NCBI GenBank assembly: GCA_018003515.1
Contig: JAGNDO010000007.1
Location: 1 to 64,000 of the forward strand
Source: Caldilineaceae bacterium
GTDB lineage: Bacteria > Chloroflexota > Anaerolineae > Caldilineales > Caldilineaceae
Direction of reading: 5' to 3'
Length of the DNA stretch: 64,000 nt
The notes beneath the pieces were generated by a model. The model was not told the DNA's origin, searched no databases, and was given only the letters and a program-made list of their open reading frames with translations. Both the position numbers and the translations under genes were made by a program. Shown in pieces: positions 51,783 through 60,249 of the stretch; within the stretch, counting starts at the first letter, position 1, and each line of letters begins with the position of its first letter.

Positions 51783-53240
51783 ATGGAACAATTATCTGCC
51801 AATGTCGATGCCCTGGCAACGGCCATGAACATCCTGTGGGTACTCTTGGCCGCGTTTCTGGTCTTTTTTATGCAGGCCGGTTTTGCTCTGGTGGAAACAG
51901 GATTTACCCGGGCCAAGAATGTGGCCCACACCATGATGATGAACATGATGGTCTTTTGCATCGGGGCCTTGGGCTTTTGGATCTGTGGTTTCGCTTTTGA
52001 ATTTGGCGCCGTGAACCACACCTATGCGGCCACCGCCATCAGCGCCGGTCAATCCTCACCGGAATGGGGCTTTGGCCCGATCACCCTGGGGGCATGGGGG
52101 GATATTCTCAACACGGGCTTGCGTTTTGGCGACCAGTGGGGGATCATTGGGTTGTCGGGCTTCTTTTTGCAGGGCGTGGAGTTGAGCATGGCGGGTCTTT
52201 TCGCCTTCTTCATCTTCCAGATGGTCTTTATGGACACGGCGGCCACCATCCCCACCGGTTCTGGCGCAGAACGCATGAAGTTCACCGGTTTTATCTTGAT
52301 GGGGCTATGGGTGAGCATGGTCATCTATCCGCTTTTGGGGAACTGGGTGTGGGGTGGCGGTTGGCTGGCCAACCTGGGTCGTACGTTGGGCTTGGGCAAC
52401 GGGGCCGTGGACTTTGCCGGCTCCGGCGTGGTCCACACCACGGGTGGGGCCATTGGTCTGGCTTTGGCGATCGTGATCGGTCCTCGACTGGGTCGCTTTA
52501 ACCAGGATGGAACGGCCAACGCCATCCCCGGCCACAATATCCCCATGGGCATTTTGGGCACCATCATCCTCTTCTTTGGCTGGTTTGGCTTTAATCCCGG
52601 CTCGGCCTTGGGGATTCAAGGCGGGCTGATCAACTTGGTGGCCCTGGCCGCGGTCAACACCTTGTTGGCCGGGGCGGCAGGTGGCATGACCGCCATGCTC
52701 TACATGTGGTTATTGGGGAATGCTAAGAAACCTGACCCCAGCATGTCGGTCAACGGCGTCCTGGCCGGGCTGGTGGCAGTCACCGCCCCTTGTGCTTTTA
52801 TCGCCCCGTGGGCCGCCGTGGTGATTGGGTTGATCGCCGGGGTGCTGGTCTGTATCGCCACCATCGTGTTGGAGAAGGCGCAGATCGACGATCCCGTGGG
52901 CGCTGTGCCGGTACACATGGTCAACGGTCTGTGGGGGGTGATCTCCGTGGGACTCTTTGCCAGCGGCAACCCGGATACTGCGGCCTGGAACGGCATAGAC
53001 AAGGCAGTGACTGGGCTATTCTATGGCGGCGGTTTTGGTCAACTAGGCGCACAACTGATTGAAGCCGGAACCATCTTTATCTTTGCCGCCGGTCTTTCCT
53101 GGCTCTTCTTCGTGGTCTTGAACCGCTTCGGCCTGTTGCGCAGCGAACCCAGGGCCGAGATCGTGGGGCTGGATATTCCAGAAATGGGTGCTCGGGGATA
53201 TTGGGAAGGCGCGCACCCCAATATCCGCACAATGCTGTAA
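51783..53240 (+). CDS. amt: Ammonium transporter
   Basis: Amt channels conduct ammonium across the inner membrane. It has 485 residues and about eleven helices. The family signature region is VDFAGSGVVHTTGGAIGLAL (about 213-232), containing the first pore His in the VHTTGG motif. A later block HMVNGLWGVISVGLFA contains the Amt C-terminal-half signature. The longer N-terminus fits the Amt/Rh family's typical long forms. glnK follows 52 bp later, the conserved regulatory pair in which the PII protein plugs the channel. Confidence 0.95.
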   Translation: MEQLSANVDALATAMNILWVLLAAFLVFFMQAGFALVETGFTRAKNVAHTMMMNMMVFCIGALGFWICGFAFEFGAVNHTYAATAISAGQSSPEWGFGPITLGAWGDILNTGLRFGDQWGIIGLSGFFLQGVELSMAGLFAFFIFQMVFMDTAATIPTGSGAERMKFTGFILMGLWVSMVIYPLLGNWVWGGGWLANLGRTLGLGNGAVDFAGSGVVHTTGGAIGLALAIVIGPRLGRFNQDGTANAIPGHNIPMGILGTIILFFGWFGFNPGSALGIQGGLINLVALAAVNTLLAGAAGGMTAMLYMWLLGNAKKPDPSMSVNGVLAGLVAVTAPCAFIAPWAAVVIGLIAGVLVCIATIVLEKAQIDDPVGAVPVHMVNGLWGVISVGLFASGNPDTAAWNGIDKAVTGLFYGGGFGQLGAQLIEAGTIFIFAAGLSWLFFVVLNRFGLLRSEPRAEIVGLDIPEMGARGYWEGAHPNIRTML

Positions 53241-53292
53241 TCCGCCACAATTCGCCTTCGCCCGTTAACGGGATAGAAGAGAGGACAGAGCC

Positions 53293-53679
53293 ATGACGAA
53301 GAAGATCGAAGCGTTTATTCGAGAAGAGAAGTTCGAGGAAGTAAAGCAGGCACTCAGCGACATCGGCATTGTGGGCATGAACGTGATCGAGGTTCATGGC
53401 CACGGGCGGGAGGGCGGCATCACCCTGGCCTGGCGCACGGGAACCTATAAAGTGGACATGCTGCCCCGCTATCAGGTTAACATCGTGTTGAGCGACGACA
53501 ACGTGGAGAAGACTATTGCGGCCATCCGCATGGCCGCGGTCACCGGCGAGCAGGGGGATGGGTTGATCTTTGTCTATGCCGTAGAAGATGTGATCCGCAT
53601 CCGCACCAACGAGCGGGGACGAGAGGCGTTGAGCTACCCCGACGACATCGACGTGCGCAAGGGGAAGGGCAAGAAATAA
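53293..53679 (+). CDS. glnK: PII nitrogen-regulatory protein GlnK-like, with changed ligand residues
   Basis: This trimeric sensor of 2-oxoglutarate and ATP/ADP controls Amt. The 128-residue protein follows PII over its whole length: KKIEAFIREEKFEEVKQALS at the start, T-loop GHGREGGITLAWRTGTYKVD and C-terminal VIRIRTNERGREAL. The T-loop Tyr (position of Tyr51) is kept. The residue matching Gln39 is Glu (GREGG) and the one matching Lys90 is Leu (TGEQGDGLIFV, usually GDGKIF), both near the nucleotide/2-oxoglutarate site. A charged extension (DVRKGKGKK) follows. Co-location with amt supports the GlnK name. Confidence 0.92.
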   Translation: MTKKIEAFIREEKFEEVKQALSDIGIVGMNVIEVHGHGREGGITLAWRTGTYKVDMLPRYQVNIVLSDDNVEKTIAAIRMAAVTGEQGDGLIFVYAVEDVIRIRTNERGREALSYPDDIDVRKGKGKK

Positions 53680-53717
53680 CGGGCAAGAAGTAGGCTGTCG
53701 GCATGTGGCAAACATAG

Positions 53718-53767
53718 GCCCAATAGAAATACCCCTCGCCGCACGGTGAGGGGTATTTCTATTGGGC
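53718..53767. terminator. Long perfect hairpin between convergent glnK and dinB-like genes
   Basis: 24-bp arms (starting GCCCAATAGAAATACCCC) with one G.T pair and a 2-nt turn (CA). It is symmetric and without a long T-run. It ends 2 bp before the dinB-like stop and probably stops both transcripts. Confidence 0.8.
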
Positions 53768-53768
53768 G

Positions 53769-54245
53769 CTAAATGATCTTGTCGTTCTTCCCCGCAACCT
53801 GGCGCAGAAGTTCGGTCTGCCCCACGTGGTAGGTTTCGTGCCAACTGTGGAAACCCAAGCGGGACTCAACGGATCGGTCACTGCCCTCGACGAGAGCGGC
53901 GAAATCGGCGTCGCTCATCTCGGCCAGGCGGGCCAGCAACACGTCGTTGGACGCGGCCAGATCCGCCAGCAGCTGCGCCAGGGGTAGCCCATCCCCCGGC
54001 CCGGTGATGGGCGGGGAGTCCCGTTCAAAGCGGGCGTAGGCGGTCGCATCAAAGGGTGCTGTGGTGGCGGTCAGGCGATGCCAGGTGGTGCGCCCCACCA
54101 CCATGTGGCCCAAGATCCAGTTCATGCAGTTGGCGTTGAAGGGGGGCTGGATCAAGCTCTCTTCGTGGCTCAACCCATCGGTTTGGGCCACGATCACGTA
54201 CAGATTGCGTTTCAGTTCGCTGGAAAGCTGCTTGGCTGGGTTCAT
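53769..54245 (-). CDS. DinB-family protein (DUF664-like four-helix bundle)
   Basis: From the ATG at 54245 it is 158 residues. DinB/YfiT proteins are metal-binding four-helix bundles, many of them thiol-dependent transferases in low-GC and actinobacterial relatives. The conserved His pattern is visible: MNWILGHMVVGRTTW (first His) and the C-terminal GFHSWHETYHVGQTELLRQ with HxxxH. The specific reaction is unknown. An upstream in-frame ATG at 54317 would add 24 low-complexity residues and is less likely. Confidence 0.82.
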   Translation of the reverse strand: MNPAKQLSSELKRNLYVIVAQTDGLSHEESLIQPPFNANCMNWILGHMVVGRTTWHRLTATTAPFDATAYARFERDSPPITGPGDGLPLAQLLADLAASNDVLLARLAEMSDADFAALVEGSDRSVESRLGFHSWHETYHVGQTELLRQVAGKNDKII

Positions 54246-54385
54246 GGGTGGCTCACTTTTTGGTTGATTGGTTGGGGATGATTTTGGGTGATGGATGGTG
54301 GGATGAGGTAAAGTCAATGGTAGTTCATCTGTTTATATTTCGGCAAAAATCTCCTCTGGCGCAGGGATGGGCGACACGGGCGAAA

Positions 54386-54464
54386 GTAGGTGCGGTTTTC
54401 AACCGCACGGCTTGCAAAATCACGAGTGGGGAATGGAACTTGTGCGGTTGAAAACCGCACCTAC
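54386..54464. repeat. GTGCGGTTTTCAACCGCAC palindromic element, copy 2
   Basis: Arms 54386-54408 and 54442-54464 are identical to copy 1 (51242), but the 33-nt loop is unrelated. A short direct repeat (CTACAAATTGAGA twice) abuts its right end. Confidence 0.95.
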
Positions 54465-54509
54465 AAATTGAGACTACAAATTGAGACGGAACTGAGAGGA
54501 GAAAATCCC

Positions 54510-55355
54510 GTGATCGAAGCCATTTTGCTGGGGATTGCCCAGGACGCCGGGGTGCCCCAATTGGGCTGTGCGTGTCCCCGCTGCCTGGCCGCCCAGGCGC
54601 ACCCGGCCCTGGTGCGCCACGCGGTCAGTTTGGGGCTGGTTCACCGCGCATCCGGGCAGATGTGGCTGGTGGATGCCACGCCGGACATCCGCCCGCAACT
54701 GCACCGTCTGCGGTTGGCCGCGCCGGGCTGCGCGCTGGCGGGCATCCTGCTCACCCATGCCCACATGGGCCACTATACCGGCCTCATGCACCTGGGCCGG
54801 GAAGGGTGGAACAGCCGCCGCCTACCGGTCTATGCCAGCCCGGCCATGATCGACTTTCTCTCCGCCAATCTGCCTTGGCGACAGCTTGTGGAACTGGAAA
54901 ACATCGTCCTGCATCCCCTCGCCCCGGACGTGCCCCTGGCGCTTGCGGCTGATTTGCGTGTGACCGCCGTGCCGGTTCCCCACCGCAACGAATGGAGCGA
55001 TACCCTGGGGTTTGTGCTTTGCGGCCCCAGTCGGCGGCTTTTCTATTGCCCGGACATCGACGATTGGACCCAATGGGATCGGGATTTAGCCACTTTTCTG
55101 GCCAACGAGCGGATCGACATTGCCCTGCTGGATGGCTGCTTCTTCAGCCCGGCGGAGTTGCCCGGTCGCAACCTGGCCGAGATCCCCCACCCCTTCGCCA
55201 CCCAGACTGTGGCCCAGGTAGCGGGCAGTCCGTGCCAAGTGGGGTTGATCCACCTCAACCACACCAACCCTCTGCTGGACGACGGCCCGGATCGGGCCTG
55301 GGTGATGGAGCAGGGTGTCGCCGTCCCCGACGAAGGCGACCGTTGGGATCTTTAG
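54510..55355 (+). CDS. PqqB-like metallo-beta-lactamase-fold hydrolase
   Basis: It has 281 residues from a GTG start with GAGGAG about 8 nt upstream. It follows the PqqB pattern: LLGIAQDAGVPQLGCACPRC (about 6-25) at the N-terminus, LVDATPDIRPQL, and the MBL motif THAHMGHYTGL (about 86-96; HxHxGH instead of HxHxDH). 'VPHRNEWSDTLGFVL' and a C-terminal LIHLNHTNPLL follow. No other pqq genes and no PqqA peptide are nearby, so it is probably not for PQQ synthesis. Stand-alone PqqB-like proteins are frequent; the substrate is unknown. Confidence 0.82.
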   Translation: MIEAILLGIAQDAGVPQLGCACPRCLAAQAHPALVRHAVSLGLVHRASGQMWLVDATPDIRPQLHRLRLAAPGCALAGILLTHAHMGHYTGLMHLGREGWNSRRLPVYASPAMIDFLSANLPWRQLVELENIVLHPLAPDVPLALAADLRVTAVPVPHRNEWSDTLGFVLCGPSRRLFYCPDIDDWTQWDRDLATFLANERIDIALLDGCFFSPAELPGRNLAEIPHPFATQTVAQVAGSPCQVGLIHLNHTNPLLDDGPDRAWVMEQGVAVPDEGDRWDL

Positions 55356-55364
55356 TGATCCGAT

Positions 55365-56831
55365 CTATTTGGCCCGCCGGATTAGGGGCAGGTAGACCTT
55401 CTCCGACAGGTTGGGTACTTGGGTGAGCGCGACGTCATCCAAATAGAAGTTGCTTTTATTGGCCGCATCCGTGGCGGCGGTGAAGACTAGATCGTGGGTT
55501 TGGCCGTTGAAGGGGGTCATGTCCACGATTTTTTCTTGCCAAGTTCCCGTATCTGTCCCTGTACACAGGTCGTAGGCCAACAGGTTGTTTTCGCCAAAGA
55601 ACACCGTGGTCGTATCGGCGCCGCAGGTGGTCTCCTCGGAGCCGATCCAATAGAAGAAGCGCAGGGTGGTGAAGACATGGGCATCCCGGATGGAGAGGGT
55701 CTGGCTGAGGATGCTGGTTTCGCTGGCACCGCCGCCCAGCCAGGCCGCATAGCTGCCCCCGTGGGGGGTGATACGGGTCAACTCGGTGGCGTGGGTGATC
55801 AGGGTGAAATCGTTGGTTGACTGCTCGCGCCACGCCACGCCTGGACCTTGCTCAAAATCTCCGTTTTGCAGGTGGGGTGTGGGCGTGACCGTGGGTGTGG
55901 ATGTGGGCGTTGACGTGGGGGTGAAGGTCGGCGTGACGGTTGGGGTGGCCGTAGGCGGAACTGGCTGTGTGGGGGTCGGCGTGGCCGTGGGTGGGGTGGT
56001 GGCTGGCACATATTGGCCGATCCAGGCTTGATAGCGGGAGACCCGGGTGTAGATGCCAGGGTAGCCGGGTCGGGCGCAGCCATTCCCGGAGCTGACAATG
56101 CCCGCCAGCAGCCAAGAGCCGTCCCCCACGGGCACGATCAAGGGGCCACCGCTGTCCCCTTGGCACGAGTCCTTGCCGCCTTGGGTCAGACCAGCGCATA
56201 GCATATCGTCGGTGATAAAGCCATAGGCCTGATTGCACGACGTGTTTGAGACAATGGGCAGGGTGACCTCCATCAGCACGTCGGCTAGGTTCCCCCCCTC
56301 GGTCGTGTCCCCCCAGCCGGTGACGGTGGATGTGTCCCCCGCTTGGACCAAAGCATCGACCAGGGGGCTGGTGGCGGGGGGAATGATGGCCACGGTGCTG
56401 TTCAACACGGCTGGGGAAGTCAACTTCAGCAGGGCAATGTCGTTGTTGTTGGTGTTGGCATTATAGCTTGGGTGGACAACCACCTGGGCCACACTGCGGA
56501 TCTGTTCCGTGTTGTCCGTGGTGTAAAGGTGATATTTGCCCAGGCGCACGGTGATCTGGCCGGGGGTGAAGAGGGTGCCGTTTTGGTCGTACATGCAGTG
56601 GGCCGCGGTGACCACCCATTGGGCGTGGATCAGGCTGCCGCCGCACAGAAAGCCGCCGGGCAGCACAAGGGCCTGCCAGGGATATTCGCCGGGGTCTGCG
56701 GGCTGGCCGCCCACAATCTCTGGCGCAGCCGGCCCGTCCGGCCCCTCTCCCTGGGCAAATAGGGGCCAGGACATCCACCCGGTCAGGCCGACCAGCCCCA
56801 CAAGCAATAGAACGGCAAATTTTTTAACCAT
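55365..56831 (-). CDS. Secreted trypsin-like serine protease (S1A) with Thr-Pro linker and jelly-roll tail
   Basis: The start ATG at 56831 has GAGGG close by and gives 488 residues. A signal peptide ends near LFAQGEG. The mature protease begins at the classical activation site, EIVGGQPADPGEYPWQALVL. The catalytic triad is VTAAHC (His), NNDIALLKL (Asp) and DSCQGDSGGPL (Ser); the position before GDSGG is DSCQ, as in trypsins. A Thr-Pro-rich linker (about 283-325) and a MAM/jelly-roll-like domain (about 330-480) follow, with an 'VYLPLIRRAK' end possibly for surface attachment. Chymotrypsin-fold S1A enzymes are scattered in bacteria; horizontal gain is possible. Confidence 0.92.
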   Translation of the reverse strand: MVKKFAVLLLVGLVGLTGWMSWPLFAQGEGPDGPAAPEIVGGQPADPGEYPWQALVLPGGFLCGGSLIHAQWVVTAAHCMYDQNGTLFTPGQITVRLGKYHLYTTDNTEQIRSVAQVVVHPSYNANTNNNDIALLKLTSPAVLNSTVAIIPPATSPLVDALVQAGDTSTVTGWGDTTEGGNLADVLMEVTLPIVSNTSCNQAYGFITDDMLCAGLTQGGKDSCQGDSGGPLIVPVGDGSWLLAGIVSSGNGCARPGYPGIYTRVSRYQAWIGQYVPATTPPTATPTPTQPVPPTATPTVTPTFTPTSTPTSTPTVTPTPHLQNGDFEQGPGVAWREQSTNDFTLITHATELTRITPHGGSYAAWLGGGASETSILSQTLSIRDAHVFTTLRFFYWIGSEETTCGADTTTVFFGENNLLAYDLCTGTDTGTWQEKIVDMTPFNGQTHDLVFTAATDAANKSNFYLDDVALTQVPNLSEKVYLPLIRRAK

Positions 56832-56897
56832 GAACCCTCGCACTCAAATTGGTGTTTTGGAGGCTGTCCTCCTCTTGTTTTATCCCAAAATTATGCC

Positions 56898-58613
56898 CTA
56901 TCGCTGGACCGACGGCAAGAAAACTGAGCGCGTCTCGCCCAGCAGGGCGAAGGTGGAGAAGTGGCTGACCTGGCAGGTCATGCGTTGGTTGGCCGCATCG
57001 TCCTGGCAGGTGATGGCGTCCAGGGTCCAGATCTCGGCCTCCTCGTCCCAGCGCCACAGGTCCAGGGTGCCGGGCAGGGTGGGGCCAAGGCCCGTGTCGC
57101 CATAATCGATGGTCACCGTCACCGGCACGCCAGGCTGGGCCATCTCCCCCGTGGCGTTGAGGATGGCCGCCACCCAGAAGCAGTGGCCGATCCCGGTCAT
57201 GCCCGCCGGAGCCGGGTGGGGCAACGTCGGCTCGACCACATGGTCCACCCGCACAGTGTCGGTGAAAGTTCCCGCCCCAAAGAGGTAGCTGGTATGGTCC
57301 GTGGGGGAAGTCAGCCCACCGCCGGTGGGGGCGATCAGGGCGCTGACCATCACCGGGGCGGGCGGCGGGGGCGGCGGCGCGTCCGTCGTCGTCATCTGCC
57401 ACAGGACGCCGGAGAGATAGTTGCGCTGGTTGCCGTCAAAGGTCAACGTTCTGCCGTCTGGGCTGAGTTTGGGCCACCAGTTGTAGTTGCCCCAGCCCGC
57501 CATGTCCACCAGCAGCCTGCTCTGCCAACCGCCGTCTCGCCACTCGCTCACCTCCAGTTGCGAGCCGTAGACATAGGGGTCCGAGGAGCCGGAGTCTGTG
57601 GTGGTGATGGGGCGGGTGTAGATCAGGCGGGTGGCGTGTTCATCCGCGGCCGCGGGGCCATCGACCACGCTGGTGGGCAGGATCGGGATGGCATTGACCA
57701 CTTGGGGCGCGCTCCAGCCCGTGCCAGATCGGCGGATTACGTACAAGTTTTGCCCTGATCGCACATAGTTTCCGCTGCCAGGGGTCAGCCCGACCTCCCA
57801 ATAGAAGATCGACTGGCCGTCGCCGCTCATTTGGGGGAATTCCACCGACGCCTCAAACCAAAAGTTGTCCGTCAGGCTAGCCGGCGGCGTCCACGTGGAG
57901 CCGATCTTTTCGCTGAAATCGAGTTGGGCATTGGACACGAAGGCGATCTTGGCTCCGTCCCCGCTTAACGACCCCCAGCCGCCGCCCAGGTTTGGCGTCG
58001 AGATCTGCACTGCCCCTCCCCAAGGTTGACCCGGCTCGCCTCGGCTGGACACATAGAGGCTGGACCCTTCCAAAAACGAATAGCTGCTATAGGCCACGGT
58101 GTCCCCATCATCGCTCAGGCTGACCCAATAGTGATGGTTTTGCAGCCCGGTGCTGAGCAGGACCGGCGCGCCCCACCCCGCGCCCACCCGGTCCACGATG
58201 TAGACCCCATACATGGTCCCGGTCCAACCCGTGTAGGCGATGGTCTCGCCGTTCCCGCTGATCACTGGGGTGGTCTTTTGGGGCAGCACCTGGAAATTTT
58301 CGGTAGAAAAACTGCCGTTGGTGGCGATGGTGACCGGGGTCTGCCACGCGCCGTCGACAAACTCGCTGACCTGAATCGGGCGATGATCTTTGTCCGCCCC
58401 GGCATAGGGGATCAACGCCACCATGCGGGTGCCGCTGTCGTCCATGTCGAAATACATGGGATTGTCCCAGCCTTCCGGCCAGATCACGCTGGGGGCGGAC
58501 CATCCTCCGCCGGGGTCAAGCTGGACAGCGTGGATGGGGGCAGGGTTACATAAAAACAAGAGGGTGAAGGCAACAACGACAAACAGGCGAGAGAGGGTAG
58601 ATCGAATTCGCAT
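56898..58613 (-). CDS. Secreted PD40/propeller-like protein
   Basis: It has 571 residues with AAGGAG 6 nt upstream. A signal peptide ends near PAPIHAV (about 30). Residues about 50-415 have WD40/PD40-like repeats: PVISGNGETIAYTGWTG, 'VSLSDDGDTVAYSSYS', 'GSLSGDGAKIAFVSNA' and 'PKLSPDGRTLTFDGNQ'. A poly-Pro stretch (APPPPPPAP, about 425) leads to a C-terminal beta domain with a Cys pair (TCQ...TCQVSH). The end SVFLPSVQR resembles the YLPLIRR end of the neighbouring protease, perhaps a shared surface-sorting or terminal motif. Function is unknown. Confidence 0.75.
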   Translation of the reverse strand: MRIRSTLSRLFVVVAFTLLFLCNPAPIHAVQLDPGGGWSAPSVIWPEGWDNPMYFDMDDSGTRMVALIPYAGADKDHRPIQVSEFVDGAWQTPVTIATNGSFSTENFQVLPQKTTPVISGNGETIAYTGWTGTMYGVYIVDRVGAGWGAPVLLSTGLQNHHYWVSLSDDGDTVAYSSYSFLEGSSLYVSSRGEPGQPWGGAVQISTPNLGGGWGSLSGDGAKIAFVSNAQLDFSEKIGSTWTPPASLTDNFWFEASVEFPQMSGDGQSIFYWEVGLTPGSGNYVRSGQNLYVIRRSGTGWSAPQVVNAIPILPTSVVDGPAAADEHATRLIYTRPITTTDSGSSDPYVYGSQLEVSEWRDGGWQSRLLVDMAGWGNYNWWPKLSPDGRTLTFDGNQRNYLSGVLWQMTTTDAPPPPPPAPVMVSALIAPTGGGLTSPTDHTSYLFGAGTFTDTVRVDHVVEPTLPHPAPAGMTGIGHCFWVAAILNATGEMAQPGVPVTVTIDYGDTGLGPTLPGTLDLWRWDEEAEIWTLDAITCQDDAANQRMTCQVSHFSTFALLGETRSVFLPSVQR

Positions 58614-58753
58614 AGCAAACTCCTTGGGGCCACAGTGCCTCGGCCTTGCTGCATGGTTTTCCGACCAGAGGTGGGGTGCAAGGGGACGACGCGAGGGCGC
58701 TGACCGGTAAGGTCAGCATAGGCGTGGGGTGATCTCTCTTAGTTTTCGGGGGA

Positions 58754-59716
58754 TTACGTGGCTGACGTCTTGCGCCGGGTATAGCGGATGGCCCATCGCT
58801 CCTGCCATGTTGCGCCGTTGTCCTCAGACGCTTGCCAATGCCAGTCAAACGTGTCGGCAGTGATGGCTGTGAAGACCATGCGCAGGTGAACGGCTTTGCC
58901 ATCCACTGTGCGGGTTGTGCCCAGGACCATGCGCGGACCGTCCGGGGCGTCGGCTTCCCAGCCGCCGGTCAGGTCCAGATAGCTGCCCTGGTTGTCCACC
59001 CAGGTCTGCCGCCACTTGCCCAGACCCACATCGTAGACCGAGACACTAGTGCCCCGCAGATTCATCCCCGGCGAGCCGTCAAAGCTTTCCAGCACCACCC
59101 GGCCATCCAGGCTTTTGCACACCACATTTCGCCCCTGGCCGCCCTCCCAGGCGCAGTCCCAATCACCAATCCAGAAATCAAACTGAGCTGCCTCCGGGGG
59201 CAGAGCGGCCAGGGGTGGGGCGACGGGATCTTCCCCGTCCGCCACCAGGTCCAGTCGATAGACATGCTCGCCGTCATCGATCTCCCCGGTGGCCACGAAG
59301 CCCAGCTTCTCGTAGAAGGGGCATGGACTGCCCTCGCCAGGAACGCAGCTCACCAGCAGATGGGTGGCTCCCGGCCGGGTGCGCACATAGTCGATCACCC
59401 GGTCCACCGCCTGGCGGCCAAAGTCCATGCCCTGATATTTGGCGTCGACCATCAACCGCCACAGAAAGTATTCGGGCTTCAGGGCATCGTCACTAAGCAT
59501 GACAAAGCCAACAGGGGTTTCGTCCGCGTAGATGGCCCGGAACCAAGCTTTTTCTGGGTAAAAATGGGCCTGGGCGATGGAGATGGGGTTGGGGGCGACA
59601 AAGTTTTTCTGGGCCGCGCCCACATTCAGACGGAAGGTATCCCGCAGGTTGGCCAAGGTCACTAGGCGGAGGCTCACAACGGACTCACGAGTGGGTTGAG
59701 CGCTCTCGACGGTCAT
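58754..59716 (-). CDS. GNAT acetyltransferase fused to a DUF1579-like domain
   Basis: This is a 320-residue two-domain protein. About 15-155: GNAT fold resembling SpeG-type diamine acetyltransferases (SLRLVTLANLRDTFRLNV; YFLWRLMVDAKYQGMDFGRQ is the acetyl-CoA-binding region; 'FYEKLGFVATGE'). About 175-315: a DUF1579-like beta-barrel starting QFDFWIGDWDC and ending 'WQERWAIRYTRR'. The two parts normally occur as separate proteins. It overlaps the upstream DUF4260 gene by ATGA. What it acetylates is unknown. Confidence 0.8.
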   Translation of the reverse strand: MTVESAQPTRESVVSLRLVTLANLRDTFRLNVGAAQKNFVAPNPISIAQAHFYPEKAWFRAIYADETPVGFVMLSDDALKPEYFLWRLMVDAKYQGMDFGRQAVDRVIDYVRTRPGATHLLVSCVPGEGSPCPFYEKLGFVATGEIDDGEHVYRLDLVADGEDPVAPPLAALPPEAAQFDFWIGDWDCAWEGGQGRNVVCKSLDGRVVLESFDGSPGMNLRGTSVSVYDVGLGKWRQTWVDNQGSYLDLTGGWEADAPDGPRMVLGTTRTVDGKAVHLRMVFTAITADTFDWHWQASEDNGATWQERWAIRYTRRKTSAT

Positions 59717-60084
59717 GGCTGTTCTCCTTTTGCGTTCTTTCCGATCCAGCCCAGGTGGGTGTGCTGAAAGGCATCGGTATATTTGAGTCCATAGCCAAAA
59801 ATGCGGTCAAAGGCCGAGTGGGCAAAGAGGATCACGCCGATCAACATGGCCAATTGGCTTGACATTAGCGCGCCCAGGATGTAGATCCCGATACCCACGC
59901 CTTTGTGGTGGACGACATTGTAGAGCGCCGCGCCGATCTTTGACCCGGCCACATAGCCGATCATGCTCAGATCCGGCGTCAAAAGCAGCACGGGGAACCA
60001 CCACCAGGCATAATCCAGGGTGGAGAAGAGGAAGATGCCCAGAACGAACAGGGCCAGGGATTCGAGTTTGATCAGGGTGGGCAT
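59713..60084 (-). CDS. DUF4260-family membrane protein
   Basis: From the ATG at 60084 (AAAGGA upstream) it has 123 residues and three or four membrane helices. Family hallmarks are LLLTPDLSMIGYVAGSKIGA, then HHKGVGIGIYILGAL and a C-terminal HSAFDRIFGYGLKY...F-x-x-THLG. Function of DUF4260 is unknown. The gene is coupled by a 4-nt overlap to the GNAT-DUF1579 gene. The 165 bp before it (60085-60249) show nothing notable. Confidence 0.82.
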   Translation of the reverse strand: MPTLIKLESLALFVLGIFLFSTLDYAWWWFPVLLLTPDLSMIGYVAGSKIGAALYNVVHHKGVGIGIYILGALMSSQLAMLIGVILFAHSAFDRIFGYGLKYTDAFQHTHLGWIGKNAKGEQP

Positions 60085-60249
60085 TGGCTTTCCTTTGGGA
60101 TTGAGCATGACTTGGCGACACGCCAAGCACTCCCCAAAGTATACCCCAGGCCGGGGACTCGGCAAAGTGACTTGCTTCCAGTCCTCAATTCTCAAAACAG
60201 TTTCGATCTCAGCGCCCTCGGCGGGTTGATAGCTTTTGTAGTGAAGCCG

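Noticed and set aside
54510-55355. PQQ biosynthesis locus
   Set aside because: Only a PqqB-like protein is present; no PqqA, C, D or E is seen nearby.
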